Origin: JAUXFS01 sp963772635
GTDB lineage: Bacteria; Pseudomonadota; Alphaproteobacteria; Rhodospirillales; Defluviicoccaceae
Direction: 5' to 3'
NCBI GenBank assembly: GCA_963772635.1
Contig: CAVYYK010000056.1
Span: 1-64,000 of the forward strand
DNA: 64,000 nucleotides
Shown here: piece after piece, positions 51,201 to 61,592 of the stretch
Numbering within the stretch: the first letter of the stretch is position 1
How the letters are laid out: each line of letters begins with the position of its first letter
Program-made: the position numbers and the translations under genes
The notes under the pieces: generated by a model
The model's database searches: none
What the model was told of the DNA's origin: nothing
The model's input: only the letters and a program-made list of their open reading frames with translations

Positions 51201-52080
51201 TCACGATGCCGCCCGATCGATGTACTCCGTGGCGGCGGTCCAGAAGGCTTCGATGGCGCGGAGCTTGGCGCGTTCCTTGAGGCAGACCAGCGACTCGGTC
51301 ATCGTCCGGTCGCAGTCCACCAGGTCGAGGGCCTGGAGGCGCCGGTCGTAGCCGAACTCCGGCCGCGAAACGATGCCGACGCCGATGCCGGCGGCGACCG
51401 CCTCGCGTGCCGCCTCGCGGCCCTCCGCCTCCATCATCACCTTGTAGCCGACGCCGATGCGGTCGAGCTCCTCTTCGACGATGCGCCGGGTGATCGAGCC
51501 CTTCTCGCGCATCACCAGCGGCTGGGAGGTGAATTCGGCGAGCGAGACGCCCTTGCGGCCGGCCCACGGATGGTCGCGATTGACGAACGCGACCAGCGGG
51601 TCGCTGCGCAGCGTGATCACCAGCCAGTCGGTCGTCGGTGGGGACGTCGGCGAGGACGCCGATGTCGGCGCTGTAGTCGAACACCTGGCTCAGCACCTCG
51701 TCCGAGTTGCCGATGGTCAGGGCGACCGAGACCCCCGGAAACTTCTCGCGGAACTCGCCGATCAGGCGGACCACGTGAAGCGGCGCGTCGGCGGCCATCT
51801 TCAGGTGACCCACCCGCAGCGCCCGGCTCTCGGAGAGCAACCGGACCGCCTCGTCCTCCAGCTCGAACAGCCGTCGGGTGATCTCCAGAAGCTGCCGGCC
51901 GAACTCGGTCAGCCGCACCGAGCGCTTGTGGCGGTCGAACAACAGGACGTCGAAACGCTTCTCCAGCTTGCGGACCTGATCGGAGATCGCCGGCTGGGTC
52001 AGGTGCAGCTTGTCGGCGGCCTTGGAGAACCCGCCGTGGACGGCGACCGCGTGAAAGGCGCGAAGCTGGGAGTAATACAT
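51201..52080 (-). pseudogene. LysR-family regulator, one frame break
   Basis: About 293 residues. The N-terminal wHTH MYYSQLRAFHAVAVHGGFSK and KLHLTQPAISDQVRKLEKRF is complete. The effector domain runs to ADVPTDDRL near 51625 in one frame and continues in another as ITLRSDPLVAFVNRDHPWAG to RAIEAFWTAATEYIDRAAS, stop at 51201. It is divergent from pbfA, the position of the LysR-type regulators that control 2-aminoethylphosphonate genes, so it is probably their activator. A single indel restores the whole protein. Confidence 0.8.
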
Positions 52081-52272
52081 AAATCAAATCTATGGATAGA
52101 ATCGAAAATGACGATCGAATTTATGATACGAAATCCGCCGCCAGATGGGTCAAGCCGTGCAGACGCATCGCGGATGACAAATGCGGGCCGGGCTGGTCAT
52201 ATATGCAACCGTGCTTGCCGTATGTGCGGATCGCTGGTCGGTCCGGGTCGGAAGAGTGAGGAACGCATAACC

Positions 52273-53686
52273 ATGAAAGGCGGATCCCGCGCCGGGACGC
52301 CGGCGCAGACCGAGGGCGAGGTCAACGTCTCGGCGAGGCGGCAAAGGTGGCAGGCCGACAACGTCGACGCGGCCACCCGGGCGCTGCTCGACCGGGACGC
52401 CCGGTCGTTCCTCCACCAGTCGGTATCGACGCCGTGCCTGACGGTGGCGGCCAAGGCCGAGGGCATCTTCGTCGAGGACACCCGCGGCCGGCGCTACATG
52501 GATTTCCACGGCAACAACGTCCACCACATCGGCTACGGACATCCGCGCCTGAAGGAGGCGATCCGCCGGCAGATGGACGACGCTGCCGTTCGCGCCCCGG
52601 CGGTTCACCTGCGAGCCGGCGGTGGAACTGGCCGAGAAGCTGGCGGCGATCTCGCCGGGCGACCTCGGCAAGGTGCTGTTCGCCACCGGCGGCTCCGACG
52701 CCGTCGAGATCGCGATGAAGGTGGCCCGCGCCGCGACCGGACGGTTCAAGTTCGTCTCGTTCTGGGACTCGTTCCACGGCGCCGGGTTCGGCGCCGCCAG
52801 CGTCGGCGGCGAGCAGTTGTTCCGCGGCGGGCCGATCGGCCCGCTGATGCCGGGGATCGAGCACGTGGCGCCGTTCGCCTGTTACCGCTGCCCCTACGGC
52901 TATCCCGCGGCGGCCGACCGCGGGCCCGATCTCGAGCTGTGCCGGATGACCTGCGCGACCATGGTCCGCTACGTGCTGGAGAAGGAGGGCGACGTCGCCG
53001 CGGTGATCGCCGAGCCGGCGCGCGCCGTCCCCTACCTGCCGCCGCCGGGGTTCTGGGCGGCGGTGCGCCAGGCCTGCGACGACCACGGCGCGCTGTTGAT
53101 CTTCGACGAGATCCCCACCGGCCTCGGCAAGACCGGGCGGATGTTCTCCTGCGATCACGACGACGTGGTGCCCGACATCCTGGTGATGGGCAAGGCCCTG
53201 GGCGGCGGCATCGTTCCCATCGCCGCGACCCTGTGCCGTCCCGATCTCGACGTCGCCGGCGACTGGGCGTTCGGCCACTACACCCACGAGAAGAACCCGG
53301 TCACCACCCGGGCGGCGCTGACCACCATCGAGATCATCGAGGACGAGGGGCTGGTCGAGAACGCCGCGGTGGTCGGCGCCCACGCCCTCGACCGGCTGCA
53401 CGAGATGCTCGACCGCCACCCGCTGATCGGCGACGTCCGCGGCCGCGGCCTTCTGCTCGGCATCGACCTGGTCGCCGACCGCGAAAGCAAGGCCCCCGCC
53501 ACCGACGCCGCCGAGGAAATCCTCTACCGCGCCTTCGACCGCGGCCTCGGCTTCAAGATCGCCATGGGCAACGTCCTCACCCTGACCCCGCCGCTGATCA
53601 CCACCCGCACCCAGATGGACCACGCCCTCGACATCATCGAAACCTGCATCGCCGAGGCCGAGCGCGAGGGAACCGGGCACCCCTGA
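52273..53686 (+). pseudogene. pbfA: Class III PLP enzyme, probable 1-hydroxy-2-aminoethylphosphonate ammonia-lyase (PbfA), one frame break
   Basis: A PLP enzyme of class III aminotransferase fold, about 470 residues. First part: FLHQSVSTPCLTVAAKAEGI and FHGNNVHHIGYGHPRLKEAI. Second part after a frame break near 52578: FATGGSDAVEIAMKVARAAT, IFDEIPTGLGKTGRMFSCD and the PLP lysine in DILVMGKALGGGI. Members encoded beside phnW and phnX are known as PbfA, which converts (R)-1-hydroxy-2-aminoethylphosphonate to phosphonoacetaldehyde and ammonia and so widens the pathway's substrate range. The assignment rests on this context plus family; it could also be an aminotransferase. Confidence 0.78.
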
Positions 53687-54166
53687 CGGCGGCCAAGCGA
53701 CACCGTCACCGTGCTCCGCCAGTTCGAGGGCACCTTCCCCGGCCTGTTCGGCGGCCGCCCGCCGATCGCGGCGTGACGCGCCCTGCAGGAAGGTGAGCAC
53801 GGGACGCAAGTATTCATGCAATGATGGTAAAAATTATTTGTAATAATAACGTCGCCAGATCCCACCTTACACAATTACCATCACACAAATATTTTATAGA
53901 ATCGCCAAATAGGCATTTACATCCTCGCCGAACCGTAGCATGATCACCCCCAAAAGGGGGATTCCGATGACGGCACGAAATCTGCAGCGGTGAACGCAAA
54001 CTCGTGATCTGACGCAGACCGAGCAGGGCTCGCGGTGGCGTGGTAGGCCCTCCTGTCGACGGTTCGCACAGCCGATGCAGCCGCCGTGCCGCCGCGTCAG
54101 AACAGCGATATCGCTCGCGCAGGTGAGATCCGGTGCCGATGCCGGATCCTGCGGCAAGGACGGTCG
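53687..54166. other. Low-GC gap inside the phosphonate cluster
   Basis: No gene is supported. Composition drops sharply at about 53815. CCCCCAAAAGGGGG (53947-53960) is a perfect small hairpin. It is the left part of an insertion that separates pbfA from phnW and ends near 55130. Confidence 0.5.
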
Positions 54167-54271
54167 ATGAAAAGCAAAGCAAGCACGAAACGCGCTTTCG
54201 CGATCGCTCTAGGCGTCGTCTGTACAATTCTTGTGCTCGCGGCTTTGAATCGGAACAGGAGCACCGCTTAA
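54167..54271 (+). CDS. Possible small single-helix membrane protein
   Basis: A 34-residue frame, MKSKASTKRAFAIALGVVCT and a hydrophobic stretch ending NRNRSTA, with AAGGA before the ATG. It begins a two-gene unit with the next CDS (16-base gap). I do not recognise it; the basic-hydrophobic-polar pattern is that of a small membrane protein or a signal-like peptide. Confidence 0.4.
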   Translation: MKSKASTKRAFAIALGVVCTILVLAALNRNRSTA

Positions 54272-54287
54272 ACCAGGAAGAAGCCGA

Positions 54288-55016
54288 ATGACCGAGACAT
54301 CTATTCCTGAAAATCTGCTAAGTCTGCATAAGCAAGAAGAAATGCTTCGCGAAAAAGCGACTGAGATTGTTGAGGGAAGCGATTGCCTTGCGTTGCATGT
54401 CTCTGTGGTGGAACATGCCATGGACTTGGCGGACGTGCTGCGGCAATTCCAAACTAAAGATGAAGACCTGAAGGTTGTCCAGATGCTCGGCATGCGGATA
54501 TTCAACGCCTTCGGAGCAAGCTTAAAGCTTGCCATGTCCGGATATTCGCAGAACAGCGCTCTTGTTCTTAGAGACGTCCTGGAAACCGTTTTCCTAATGG
54601 ATCTATTCAAAACTGATCGGGCAAAGATCGAGCAATGGCGATTTGCTGACAAAAAAGAACGAATGAAAAAGTTCAAGCCTATCGATGTTCGTATGGCTCT
54701 TGATGCCCGAGACGGATTTGACAGCAAGAAACGAGCCGAACTCTACGAATTGTTTTCAGAACTTGCAGGTCACCCGACGATGAAATCGGTTTCGATGATG
54801 CGCCCGCAAAAAGATGGTGTTGCGGTCATCGGTCCCTTCATAGAGGGTACGTCATTAGAAGCGGTTTTATCGGAGATGGGACGGCTTGCCATACAGGCAG
54901 GCGAGCATCTCGATGCATTTCTCCCTCAAAACTGGGCGAAGAGTTTGGCATCACGCGTTGCCTTTGCTAAGGTAAAGCAGCAGTGGATAGACACCTTCTA
55001 CCCGGAATTCCGGTGA
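54288..55016 (+). CDS. Helical hypothetical protein (possibly DUF5677-like), acquired
   Basis: A 242-residue all-helical, soluble protein, with moderate GC content unlike the phn genes on either side. The block YSQNSALVLRDVLETVFLMDLF resembles DUF5677/AbiV-like proteins in which a helix pair carries a conserved Arg followed by E(T/N). The later part (ELAGHPTMKSVSM) contains a His that fits the same group. Some such proteins are encoded in defence islands, but here no partner is next to it apart from the small frame upstream. The assignment is tentative. Confidence 0.5.
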   Translation: MTETSIPENLLSLHKQEEMLREKATEIVEGSDCLALHVSVVEHAMDLADVLRQFQTKDEDLKVVQMLGMRIFNAFGASLKLAMSGYSQNSALVLRDVLETVFLMDLFKTDRAKIEQWRFADKKERMKKFKPIDVRMALDARDGFDSKKRAELYELFSELAGHPTMKSVSMMRPQKDGVAVIGPFIEGTSLEAVLSEMGRLAIQAGEHLDAFLPQNWAKSLASRVAFAKVKQQWIDTFYPEFR

Positions 55017-55204
55017 CACGATGCGCTATTAAGCTGCGCGGAACCCCATTGCCATGCCGCCGCGACAGGGATGCTTGTTATATAAGTTTTGCTTATATAA
55101 TTCATCGGTAATAACGATTTGATTTATTGTGCCGCTCGTCGAAGATGGCGGCGTTCGTATCGCCACGGGCGCGATGCGGACCAAAGTGGAGTGGGAGGCG
55201 GACG

Positions 55205-56356
55205 ATGACCATGCGACAAACCGGCACCGAGGCGGCGCCGCGGGAGCCCTATCTGCTGACGCCGGGGCCGTTGACCACGTCGGCGAGGACCAAGCGGGCG
55301 ATGCTGCGCGACTGGGGCTCGCGGGACGGCGATTTCATCGGCATCGTCGCCGACATCCGCAAGCGCCTCGTCGCCATGGCCGGCGGCGGCGGCGACTACG
55401 ACTGCGTGCTGATGCAGGGCAGCGGCACCTTCTCGGTCGAGGCCGCGCTGGCCAGCTTCGTTCCCCGCGACGGCAAGGCGCTGGTGCTGATCAACGGCGC
55501 CTATGGCCAGCGCGTCGCCAAGATCCTCCGCTATCTCGGCCGCAACCAGGTGGCGCTGGACAAGGGCGACTACCTGCCGCCGATGCCCGACGAGGTCGAC
55601 GCGATCCTCGCGGGCGATGCGGACATCACCCACGTGGTGGTGGTCCATTGCGAGACCAGCTCCGGCATCCTCAACCCGCTCGACGCCATCGCCGAGGTGG
55701 TCCACCGCCACGAGCGCCGGCTGATCATCGATTCGATGAGCGCGTTCGGCGCCATCGCGCTGGATGCCCGCAAGACGCCTTTCGAGGCGATGGTGTCGTC
55801 GGCCAACAAGTGCATCGAGGGCGTTCCCGGGTTCGGCTTCATCATCGCCACCAAGACGGCGCTGGCCGCCGCCGAGGGCAACAGCCATTCGCTCAGCCTC
55901 GACGTCCACGACCAGTGGGTCAACATGAACAAGACCGGGCAATGGCGCTTCACCCCGCCGACCCACACCCTCGCCGCCTTCCACGAGGCGCTGCTCCAGC
56001 ACGAGGAGGAAGGGGGAGTCGCCGGCCGCTTCGCCCGCTACAGCCGAAACCGCGACGTGCTGATCGCCGGCATGCGCGAGATGGGCTTCGAGACCCTGCT
56101 CGCCGACGAATGGCAGGCCCCGGTCATCGTCACCTTCCTGTGCCCGGCCGACCCGGCGTTCGAGATGGACCGGTTCTACGACGAGATCAAGAACCGCGGC
56201 TTCGTCATCTATCCGGGCAAGCTCACCGAGGCCGAGACCTTCCGCATCGGCTGCATCGGCCAGCTCGACGAGACGGTGATGCGGGGCGTCCTCACGGCGA
56301 TCCGGGGCTCGCTCGAGGCGATGGGCGTCAACAACTGCGCGCCGGCCGGTTCCTGA
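55205..56356 (+). CDS. phnW: 2-Aminoethylphosphonate-pyruvate transaminase
   Basis: PLP enzyme of 383 residues that converts 2-aminoethylphosphonate and pyruvate to phosphonoacetaldehyde and alanine. Blocks: YLLTPGPLTTSARTKRAMLR with DWGSRDGDF, LMQGSGTFSVEAAL, VVHCETSSGILNPLDAI and the PLP lysine in VSSANKCIEGVPGFGF. The gene is intact. The start at 55205 is the first of two close ATGs. It is followed by phnX 55 bases later. With PbfA it feeds phosphonoacetaldehyde to PhnX. Confidence 0.95.
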   Translation: MTMRQTGTEAAPREPYLLTPGPLTTSARTKRAMLRDWGSRDGDFIGIVADIRKRLVAMAGGGGDYDCVLMQGSGTFSVEAALASFVPRDGKALVLINGAYGQRVAKILRYLGRNQVALDKGDYLPPMPDEVDAILAGDADITHVVVVHCETSSGILNPLDAIAEVVHRHERRLIIDSMSAFGAIALDARKTPFEAMVSSANKCIEGVPGFGFIIATKTALAAAEGNSHSLSLDVHDQWVNMNKTGQWRFTPPTHTLAAFHEALLQHEEEGGVAGRFARYSRNRDVLIAGMREMGFETLLADEWQAPVIVTFLCPADPAFEMDRFYDEIKNRGFVIYPGKLTEAETFRIGCIGQLDETVMRGVLTAIRGSLEAMGVNNCAPAGS

Positions 56357-56411
56357 GAGACCGACCGTCAATTCGCAAAACCTACACCATTCCCATATCG
56401 GGAGAACGCAT

Positions 56412-57273
56412 ATGAGCAACGATCAGGCAGGCTTCGGACTACGTCTACGAACGGGGCTACCGCGGCAAGATCAAGGGCGCGGTGCTCGACTGGAGCGGCA
56501 CCGTGGCGGACGCCTACGTGATCGCCCCGGCGGTGGTCTTCGCCGAGGTGTTCAAGAAGCAGGGCGTCGAGATCTCGATGCTGGAGGCCCGCGGGCCGAT
56601 GGGACTGCGCAAGGACCTGCACATCAAGGCGCTGACCGAGGTGCCGGCGATCCGCGAACGCTGGAAGGGGGTTCACGGCAAGTATCCCGGTCAGGGCGAC
56701 GTCGACGCGATGTTCGCCGACTTCGTGCCGATGCAGCTCGACTGCCTGCGCCAGTACACCGCGCTGTTGCCGGGCGCGGCCGAGGTCACCCAGCGGCTGC
56801 AGAAGGACTACGGCATCAAGATCGGCGTCTCCACCGGGTTCGTCCGCTCGATGGTCGACATCCTCCACGAGGACGGCAAGAAGCAGGGCTTCCACCCCGA
56901 CGCCACCGTCGCCGGCGACGAGGTCATCCATGGCGCCCGCCCCAAGCCGTTCATGGTCTATCGCAACCTGGACCTGATGGACATCCACCCGATCCAGGCG
57001 GTGGTCAAGGTCGACGACACGGTGTCCGGCGTCGGCGAGGCCCTGGAGGCCGGCTGCTGGGGTGTTGGGGTCTCGCTCTACAGCAACTATATGAATATCA
57101 ACACCCTGGAGGAGGCGAAGACGCTAGCCAAGGAGGAAATCCAGCGGCGAAACAGGTACACCCAGGATCTCCTGAGCAAGGCGGGCGCTCACTACGTCAT
57201 CGACAGCATCGTCGAACTGCCGGCGGTGATCGACGACATCAACGAGCGGTTGTCCCGCGGCGAGAAGCCCTGA
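56412..57273 (+). pseudogene. phnX: Phosphonoacetaldehyde hydrolase (phosphonatase), frame break in first codons
   Basis: HAD-superfamily enzyme of about 286 residues, cleaving phosphonoacetaldehyde to acetaldehyde and phosphate. Nucleophile Asp in GAVLDWSGTVADAYVIAP, cap-domain lysine in MGLRKDLHIKALTEVP, and VVKVDDTVSGVGEALEAGCW near the end. The ATG at 56412 (MSNDQAG) with its GGGAGAA ribosome-binding site is one frame off from the body; the family start then reads DYVYERGYRGKIKG, so an indel near 56432 is needed. Everything after that is intact. Confidence 0.88.
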
Positions 57274-57338
57274 TCGCCCGTCGGGCCGGCTTTTCTCCTC
57301 CCCAGGCGTCTCCGCGCGGCAATCCGGGAGGGTGATGG

Positions 57339-59076
57339 ATGTCCGGGACGTGGGTGCTGATCAACTTGCTCGGCGGTGTGGCGCTGCTGCTGTGGGGCCT
57401 GCACATGGTCCGCACCGGCGTCACCCGCGCCTACGGGAATGCCATTCGCACGTTTCTCGGCCGCAGCCTGGACCATCGCATCAAGGCGTTCGGCGCCGGT
57501 CTGGCGGTGACACTCGTCCTGCAAAGCAGCACCGCCACCAGTCTGTTGGCGGCTTCGTTCGCCGGCCGCGGCCTGGTGGCGACGATGCCGGCGCTGGCCG
57601 TGCTCCTCGGCGCCGACGTCGGCACCAGCTTGGTCGCCCAGATCCTCAGCTTCGATTTCTCGCTGGTCTCACCGATCCTGCTGGTGGTCGGCATCGTCTT
57701 GTTCGAGCGGTTCACGGCCGGGCGGACGCGCAACCTCGGCCGGATCTGCCTCGGCCTCGGTCAGATGCTGCTGGCGCTGAAGCTGATCGTGCTCGCTTCC
57801 GGGCCGATGCGTTCGGGCGAGATCGTGCACACCCTGCTCGGGTCGCTGGACGGCGAGCCGGTGCTGGCACTGCTGATCGGCGCGATCATCACCTGGATGG
57901 CCCATTCCAGCCTGGCCATCGTGCTGCTGGTGATCTCCCTCTCGGCGGCTGGCATCGTGTCGGTGCCGGTGGCGCTGGCGCTGGTGCTGGGCGCCAATCT
58001 GGGCACCGCGCTGCCGCCGATCGTCAACACCCTCGGCATGAGCGTCGAGGCGCGGCGGCCGCCGCTGGGCAACTTCCTGTTCCGGCTGACCGGCTGCGTG
58101 ATCGTGTTGCCGCTGCTGTCGTTCGTGACACAGTGGCTGCCTCTGCTCGAAGCCGATGCCGGCGCGCCAGATCGCCAACTTCCATACCGCGTTCAACCTG
58201 TTCCTGGCGCTCCTGTTCCTTCCTTTGGTCCAGGTCATGGCGAAGCTGACGGCGCGCATCCTGCCGGAACCCAGCGAGGAGGCGGCGGACCTCGGCCCCC
58301 GTCACCTCGACCGGTCGGCGCTGGAAACGCCCCCGATCGCGCTGGCCAACGCCGCCCGCGAGACGGTGCGGATGGGCGACGTCATCGAGGGCATGTTCCG
58401 CGACTGCTTCGAGGCGATGCGGACCAGGGACAGGATGCTGATCAAGCGGGTCGAGCGCTCCGACGACCTGGTCGACGACTTCCACGGGGAGATCGTGAGC
58501 TACCTGACCGAGTTCAGCCGGGAGCCGCTGGAGGACGAGGACAGCCGCCGCTGCGCCAACAACATGGCCTTCTCGACCAACCTCGAGCACGTCGGCGACA
58601 TCATCGTCCTCAACCTCGGCGAACTGGTGCGCACCACCATCAAGAAGAACGTGCGCTTCGCCGAAGAGGATCTGGCCGATCTCGACCGGCTGTCGAACCA
58701 GATCCGCGAAAACATGCGCCTCGCCTTCGGCGTTTTCATCTCCGGCGATCTCGAAGGCGCCCGCCGGCTGCTCGCCCAGAAGACCGCCTACCGGGACATG
58801 GAACTGGCCGCCGTCGACGCCCACATGGGCCGCATCCGTGAGGGCCGGACGCAGCTCGGCGACGCCAGCTCCATCTATCTCGATCTGCTCCGGGATCTCA
58901 GGCGGATCAATTCCCACCTGACCTCCGCCGCCTACCCGATCCTCGACTCCGCCGGTCAATTGCGTTCGAGTCGGCTGAAGAAGAAACGCGCGGACAAGCC
59001 GACAAAGAAACCGCGCGAGGACGCCGCCGAGGAACCGGACGCCCCCCCGACCCCGTCCGCGGCAGCACAGAGCTAG
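57339..59076 (+). pseudogene. Na/Pi cotransporter family protein (second copy), one frame break
   Basis: About 578 residues. The membrane part has two PNaS halves: AVTLVLQSSTATSLLAASFA with QSS, and the second half ITWMAHSSLAIVLLVISLSA, in which QSS has become AHSS. The frame breaks near 58165 after PLLEADAGAP and continues as RQIANFHTAFNLFLALLFLP, then a PhoU-like domain (ARETVRMGDVIEGMFRDCFE, CANNMAFSTNLEHVGDIIV). It follows phnX by 65 bases, with GGGAGGG before the start, so it belongs to the phosphonate operon. It probably disposes of, or takes up, the phosphate released by PhnX. Confidence 0.82.
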
Positions 59077-59084
59077 TGATCCGG

Positions 59085-59624
59085 TTACGGCTTTGACAAT
59101 TCCGTGCCCCACACCAGCGTCAGAGCGAACTCTCCATTCACCTCCGAATGCAGCACGCCGATGGCGCCGTTTTCCCGATGACGTAATCGATACGAACCGT
59201 TGCCGGGGTGGTGTTCGATGACGTGGGCAAGGGTTTCCTTGCCGGGCGGGCTTCCGAACGCCTTGAAATACGCTTCGCCAAATGTCCAGGCGCGGTAGAA
59301 CCCCGGGAGCGAAGCCGGTTCCGCCGTCGCACCCAGATACAACTCGAGGATGGCAGGAGTATTTCGCCGCGGGCACATGTACTCCACGTCGATTCCGATG
59401 CGGGCATTGTCGGTGATCGCCGCGACCACGACACCCCTGCTATGGGAGATCGAACTGATCACGCCCTTGTCGGGATCCAGACCGGGGGTACGCGCCGTCA
59501 GTTCGGCGAGCAGGCGCCGGGCTGCCGTTGCTTGAACGGCGTGGGCAACGCGCCGGTGTGATGGCGGTGGCGATATTGTCCGCGTGTCGTAGTAAATAGC
59601 CACACTGCCTATCTCCGAAACCAT
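59085..59624 (-). CDS. 4'-Phosphopantetheinyl transferase superfamily protein
   Basis: An AcpT/Sfp-like enzyme of 179 residues from the chosen ATG. The Mg/CoA motif ARIGIDVEYM and the FYRAWTFGEAYFKAFG motif (WxxKEAxxK equivalent, here with Phe and Gly in place of some residues) are visible. It loads the phosphopantetheine arm on acyl carrier proteins. Divergent from the aryl-polyene-type genes, whose two ACPs are likely its targets. The frame is open up to 59720, so the N-terminus may be longer by up to 32 residues. Confidence 0.8.
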   Translation of the reverse strand: MVSEIGSVAIYYDTRTISPPPSHRRVAHAVQATAARRLLAELTARTPGLDPDKGVISSISHSRGVVVAAITDNARIGIDVEYMCPRRNTPAILELYLGATAEPASLPGFYRAWTFGEAYFKAFGSPPGKETLAHVIEHHPGNGSYRLRHRENGAIGVLHSEVNGEFALTLVWGTELSKP

Positions 59625-59833
59625 GCGCGAGACTCCGAGCGCCCGCCCCTTTCTTCGCGGCGATCCGGAAGCGACGCGACGACGCGATGAACGATTGAAC
59701 ACACTCGCCGGTTGGTTCAACGTTATACACCGTGCCGGTTGTCCGAATCCATAATCGGACGGGATCGCGGATGGGCTTTCGACCGCACGGGCGGCGAGGA
59801 TTCGGCTTTGGCCCCGGCAAGTGGATTGCGAAG

Positions 59834-60550
59834 ATGACCGACCGAGCTGCGATCGTCATCGAACGTTGGGCCGCCGCTTTTGTCGACAAAGCGAGCGGTG
59901 CTCTCCATTGCTCGGGCGACTGCGCGAAGGAGGCGGAGATCCCGGCAGGTCGGCGGCGGCGCATGGGCCCGATGGAACGGCTGATGGCGAGGTGCGTCCT
60001 GGGCGTTCTGCGCGAGGAACCAGCCGCGAAGATCATCCTGTGCTCGCGCTACGGCAACGTCGAGGCGTTGGAATCGCTGCTGCGATCGATCGCGGCGAAA
60101 GAGCCGCTGTCGCCGATGACGTTCTCGCTCTCGGTGCACAATGCGAACGCAGGGCTGCTGGAACAGATCCGCGGAGATCGCACGGGCCATACGGCCTTGG
60201 CCGCGGGTCGAGACACGCTGACGGCAGGCCTGATCGAAGCGTATGCCTGCCTCGCGACCGCTCCCGATCGGCCGGTTGCCCTGGTATTCGGCGACTGGCC
60301 TTTGCCCGAGATCTACGCGCGCTTCAAGGAATTGGAATGCGGCGGCACGGCGATGGCCTGGTTGATGCGGCCGCGGACGCCCCGTTCGGCCAACTATCCT
60401 TCTTTGCAACCCATTGCGGTACGCGCCGAGGCGGATCTGATCGAGGGCGCGGAGGTGCTGGCGCGAACGCTGATCGCGGTGCTGGAGGCGGGGGCAAATC
60501 TGGCATTTCGGGGAACCCGTGGACCTGCCTGGAGGCTCACCGTCGGGTGA
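59834..60550 (+). CDS. Beta-ketoacyl synthase-like protein (chain-length-factor type, PF13723)
   Basis: A 238-residue protein from the ATG at 59834, matching the short ketoacyl-synthase-like N-terminal family found in aryl polyene clusters: KIILCSRYGNVEALESLLRS, then PMTFSLSVHNANAGLLEQI and LVFGDWPLPEIYARFKELE. It lacks a full condensing-enzyme domain. The frame is open upstream to 59732, so an extended start cannot be excluded. It is the first gene of the cluster and overlaps the acyltransferase (TGATG). Confidence 0.8.
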   Translation: MTDRAAIVIERWAAAFVDKASGALHCSGDCAKEAEIPAGRRRRMGPMERLMARCVLGVLREEPAAKIILCSRYGNVEALESLLRSIAAKEPLSPMTFSLSVHNANAGLLEQIRGDRTGHTALAAGRDTLTAGLIEAYACLATAPDRPVALVFGDWPLPEIYARFKELECGGTAMAWLMRPRTPRSANYPSLQPIAVRAEADLIEGAEVLARTLIAVLEAGANLAFRGTRGPAWRLTVG

Positions 60551-61327
60551 TGGGACGCCTCGACACTCTCTGGCGGCTGTTCGCAACCGGCGTTTCGTTT
60601 GCCGTGTTCGGGATCGGCGGTATCGTCCTCACGATCACCGTGTTTCCGGTCATCAACCTGTTGGTCCGCGATCGCCGCCGGCGAACGGAACTCGCTCAGC
60701 GAACCGTGCACCAGGTGTTTCGAACTCTTCAGGGGCTTGATGGTCGCCATGGGCGTTCTCGATTTTGAAGCCGTGGGCGCCGGGAATCTTCGAAACGACC
60801 GGGGAGTGTTGGTCGTTGCCAATCACCCGACACTTCTTGACGTGGTACTGCTGATGTCGCTGATGGACCGGGCTCAGTGCGTGGTCAAGCATCAGATCTG
60901 GAGCAATCCGTTCATGCGCGGCGTGGTCGCGGCGACGGACTACATTCGCAACGACGACGATCCGGAAAAGCTGATCACCGATTGCTCGAGGTCGCTGGCC
61001 GACGGCAACAATCTGATCATCTTCCCCGAAGGCTCGCGCACGGTCCCCGGACGACCACGCCAGTTTCAGAGGGGATTCGCGAGCGTCGCGGTGCAATCGA
61101 GAGCGCGAATTCGTCTGGTCACGATCACGTGCGTACCGCCGATGTTGCTCAAGGGAGAGAAATGGTATCAGATTCCGCCACGCCGGCCGCGGTTTGGGGT
61201 TAAAGTGCATGAATTGGTCGATGCGGATGAATTGTGCGAAGATAGTCTGCGTTCGATCGCCGTAAGGCGGTTGGCGGCGCGTATCGGAGCAAGGTTCGAG
61301 GAACTGCTTGGAAATGTCCGATCTTGA
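60550..61327 (+). pseudogene. Lysophospholipid acyltransferase family protein, one frame break
   Basis: A PlsC-type membrane acyltransferase of about 258 residues. The N-terminal membrane helix (SFAVFGIGGIVLTITVFPVI) is in the frame starting ATG 60550. An extra base near 60725 shifts reading to LFRGLMVAMGVLDFEAVG, then VVANHPTLLDVVLLMSLM (NHx4D motif) and LIIFPEGSRTVPGRPRQF (FPEG motif). In aryl polyene clusters this enzyme is thought to attach the polyene chain to a lipid acceptor. It overlaps the ACP gene at its 3' end. Confidence 0.82.
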
Positions 61328-61577
61328 GAAAGAAATCAGCGCATTGATCGTCAGCGCCCTGTTCCTTGAAGACATCCGACCGGAAGATATCGATCCCGAG
61401 GAAGTCCTTTTTGGGGACGAAGGGCTTGCCCTCGATTCCATCGACGCGTTGGAACTCGGAGTGGCGATCCAGAAAAAATACGGCGTGAAGATCGATCCGG
61501 AGGACCCCAACATTCGAGAGCATTTCCGCTGCGTGCGTAACCTCGCACGGTTCGTCGGCGACCAGTCGGGGCGCTGA
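61314..61577 (+). CDS. Acyl carrier protein, first of two
   Basis: An 87-residue phosphopantetheine-binding protein. The attachment serine is in GLALDSIDALELGVAIQKKY at about residue 44. The gene begins within the last codons of the acyltransferase gene. Paired ACPs are a hallmark of aryl polyene clusters, each serving different steps of chain extension. Confidence 0.9.
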   Translation: MSDLEKEISALIVSALFLEDIRPEDIDPEEVLFGDEGLALDSIDALELGVAIQKKYGVKIDPEDPNIREHFRCVRNLARFVGDQSGR

Positions 61578-61592
61578 GTTGAGGGGAATGCC

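Noticed and set aside
55124..56419. Long minus-strand frame opposite phnW
   Set aside because: Typical high-GC antisense shadow of an intact conserved gene.
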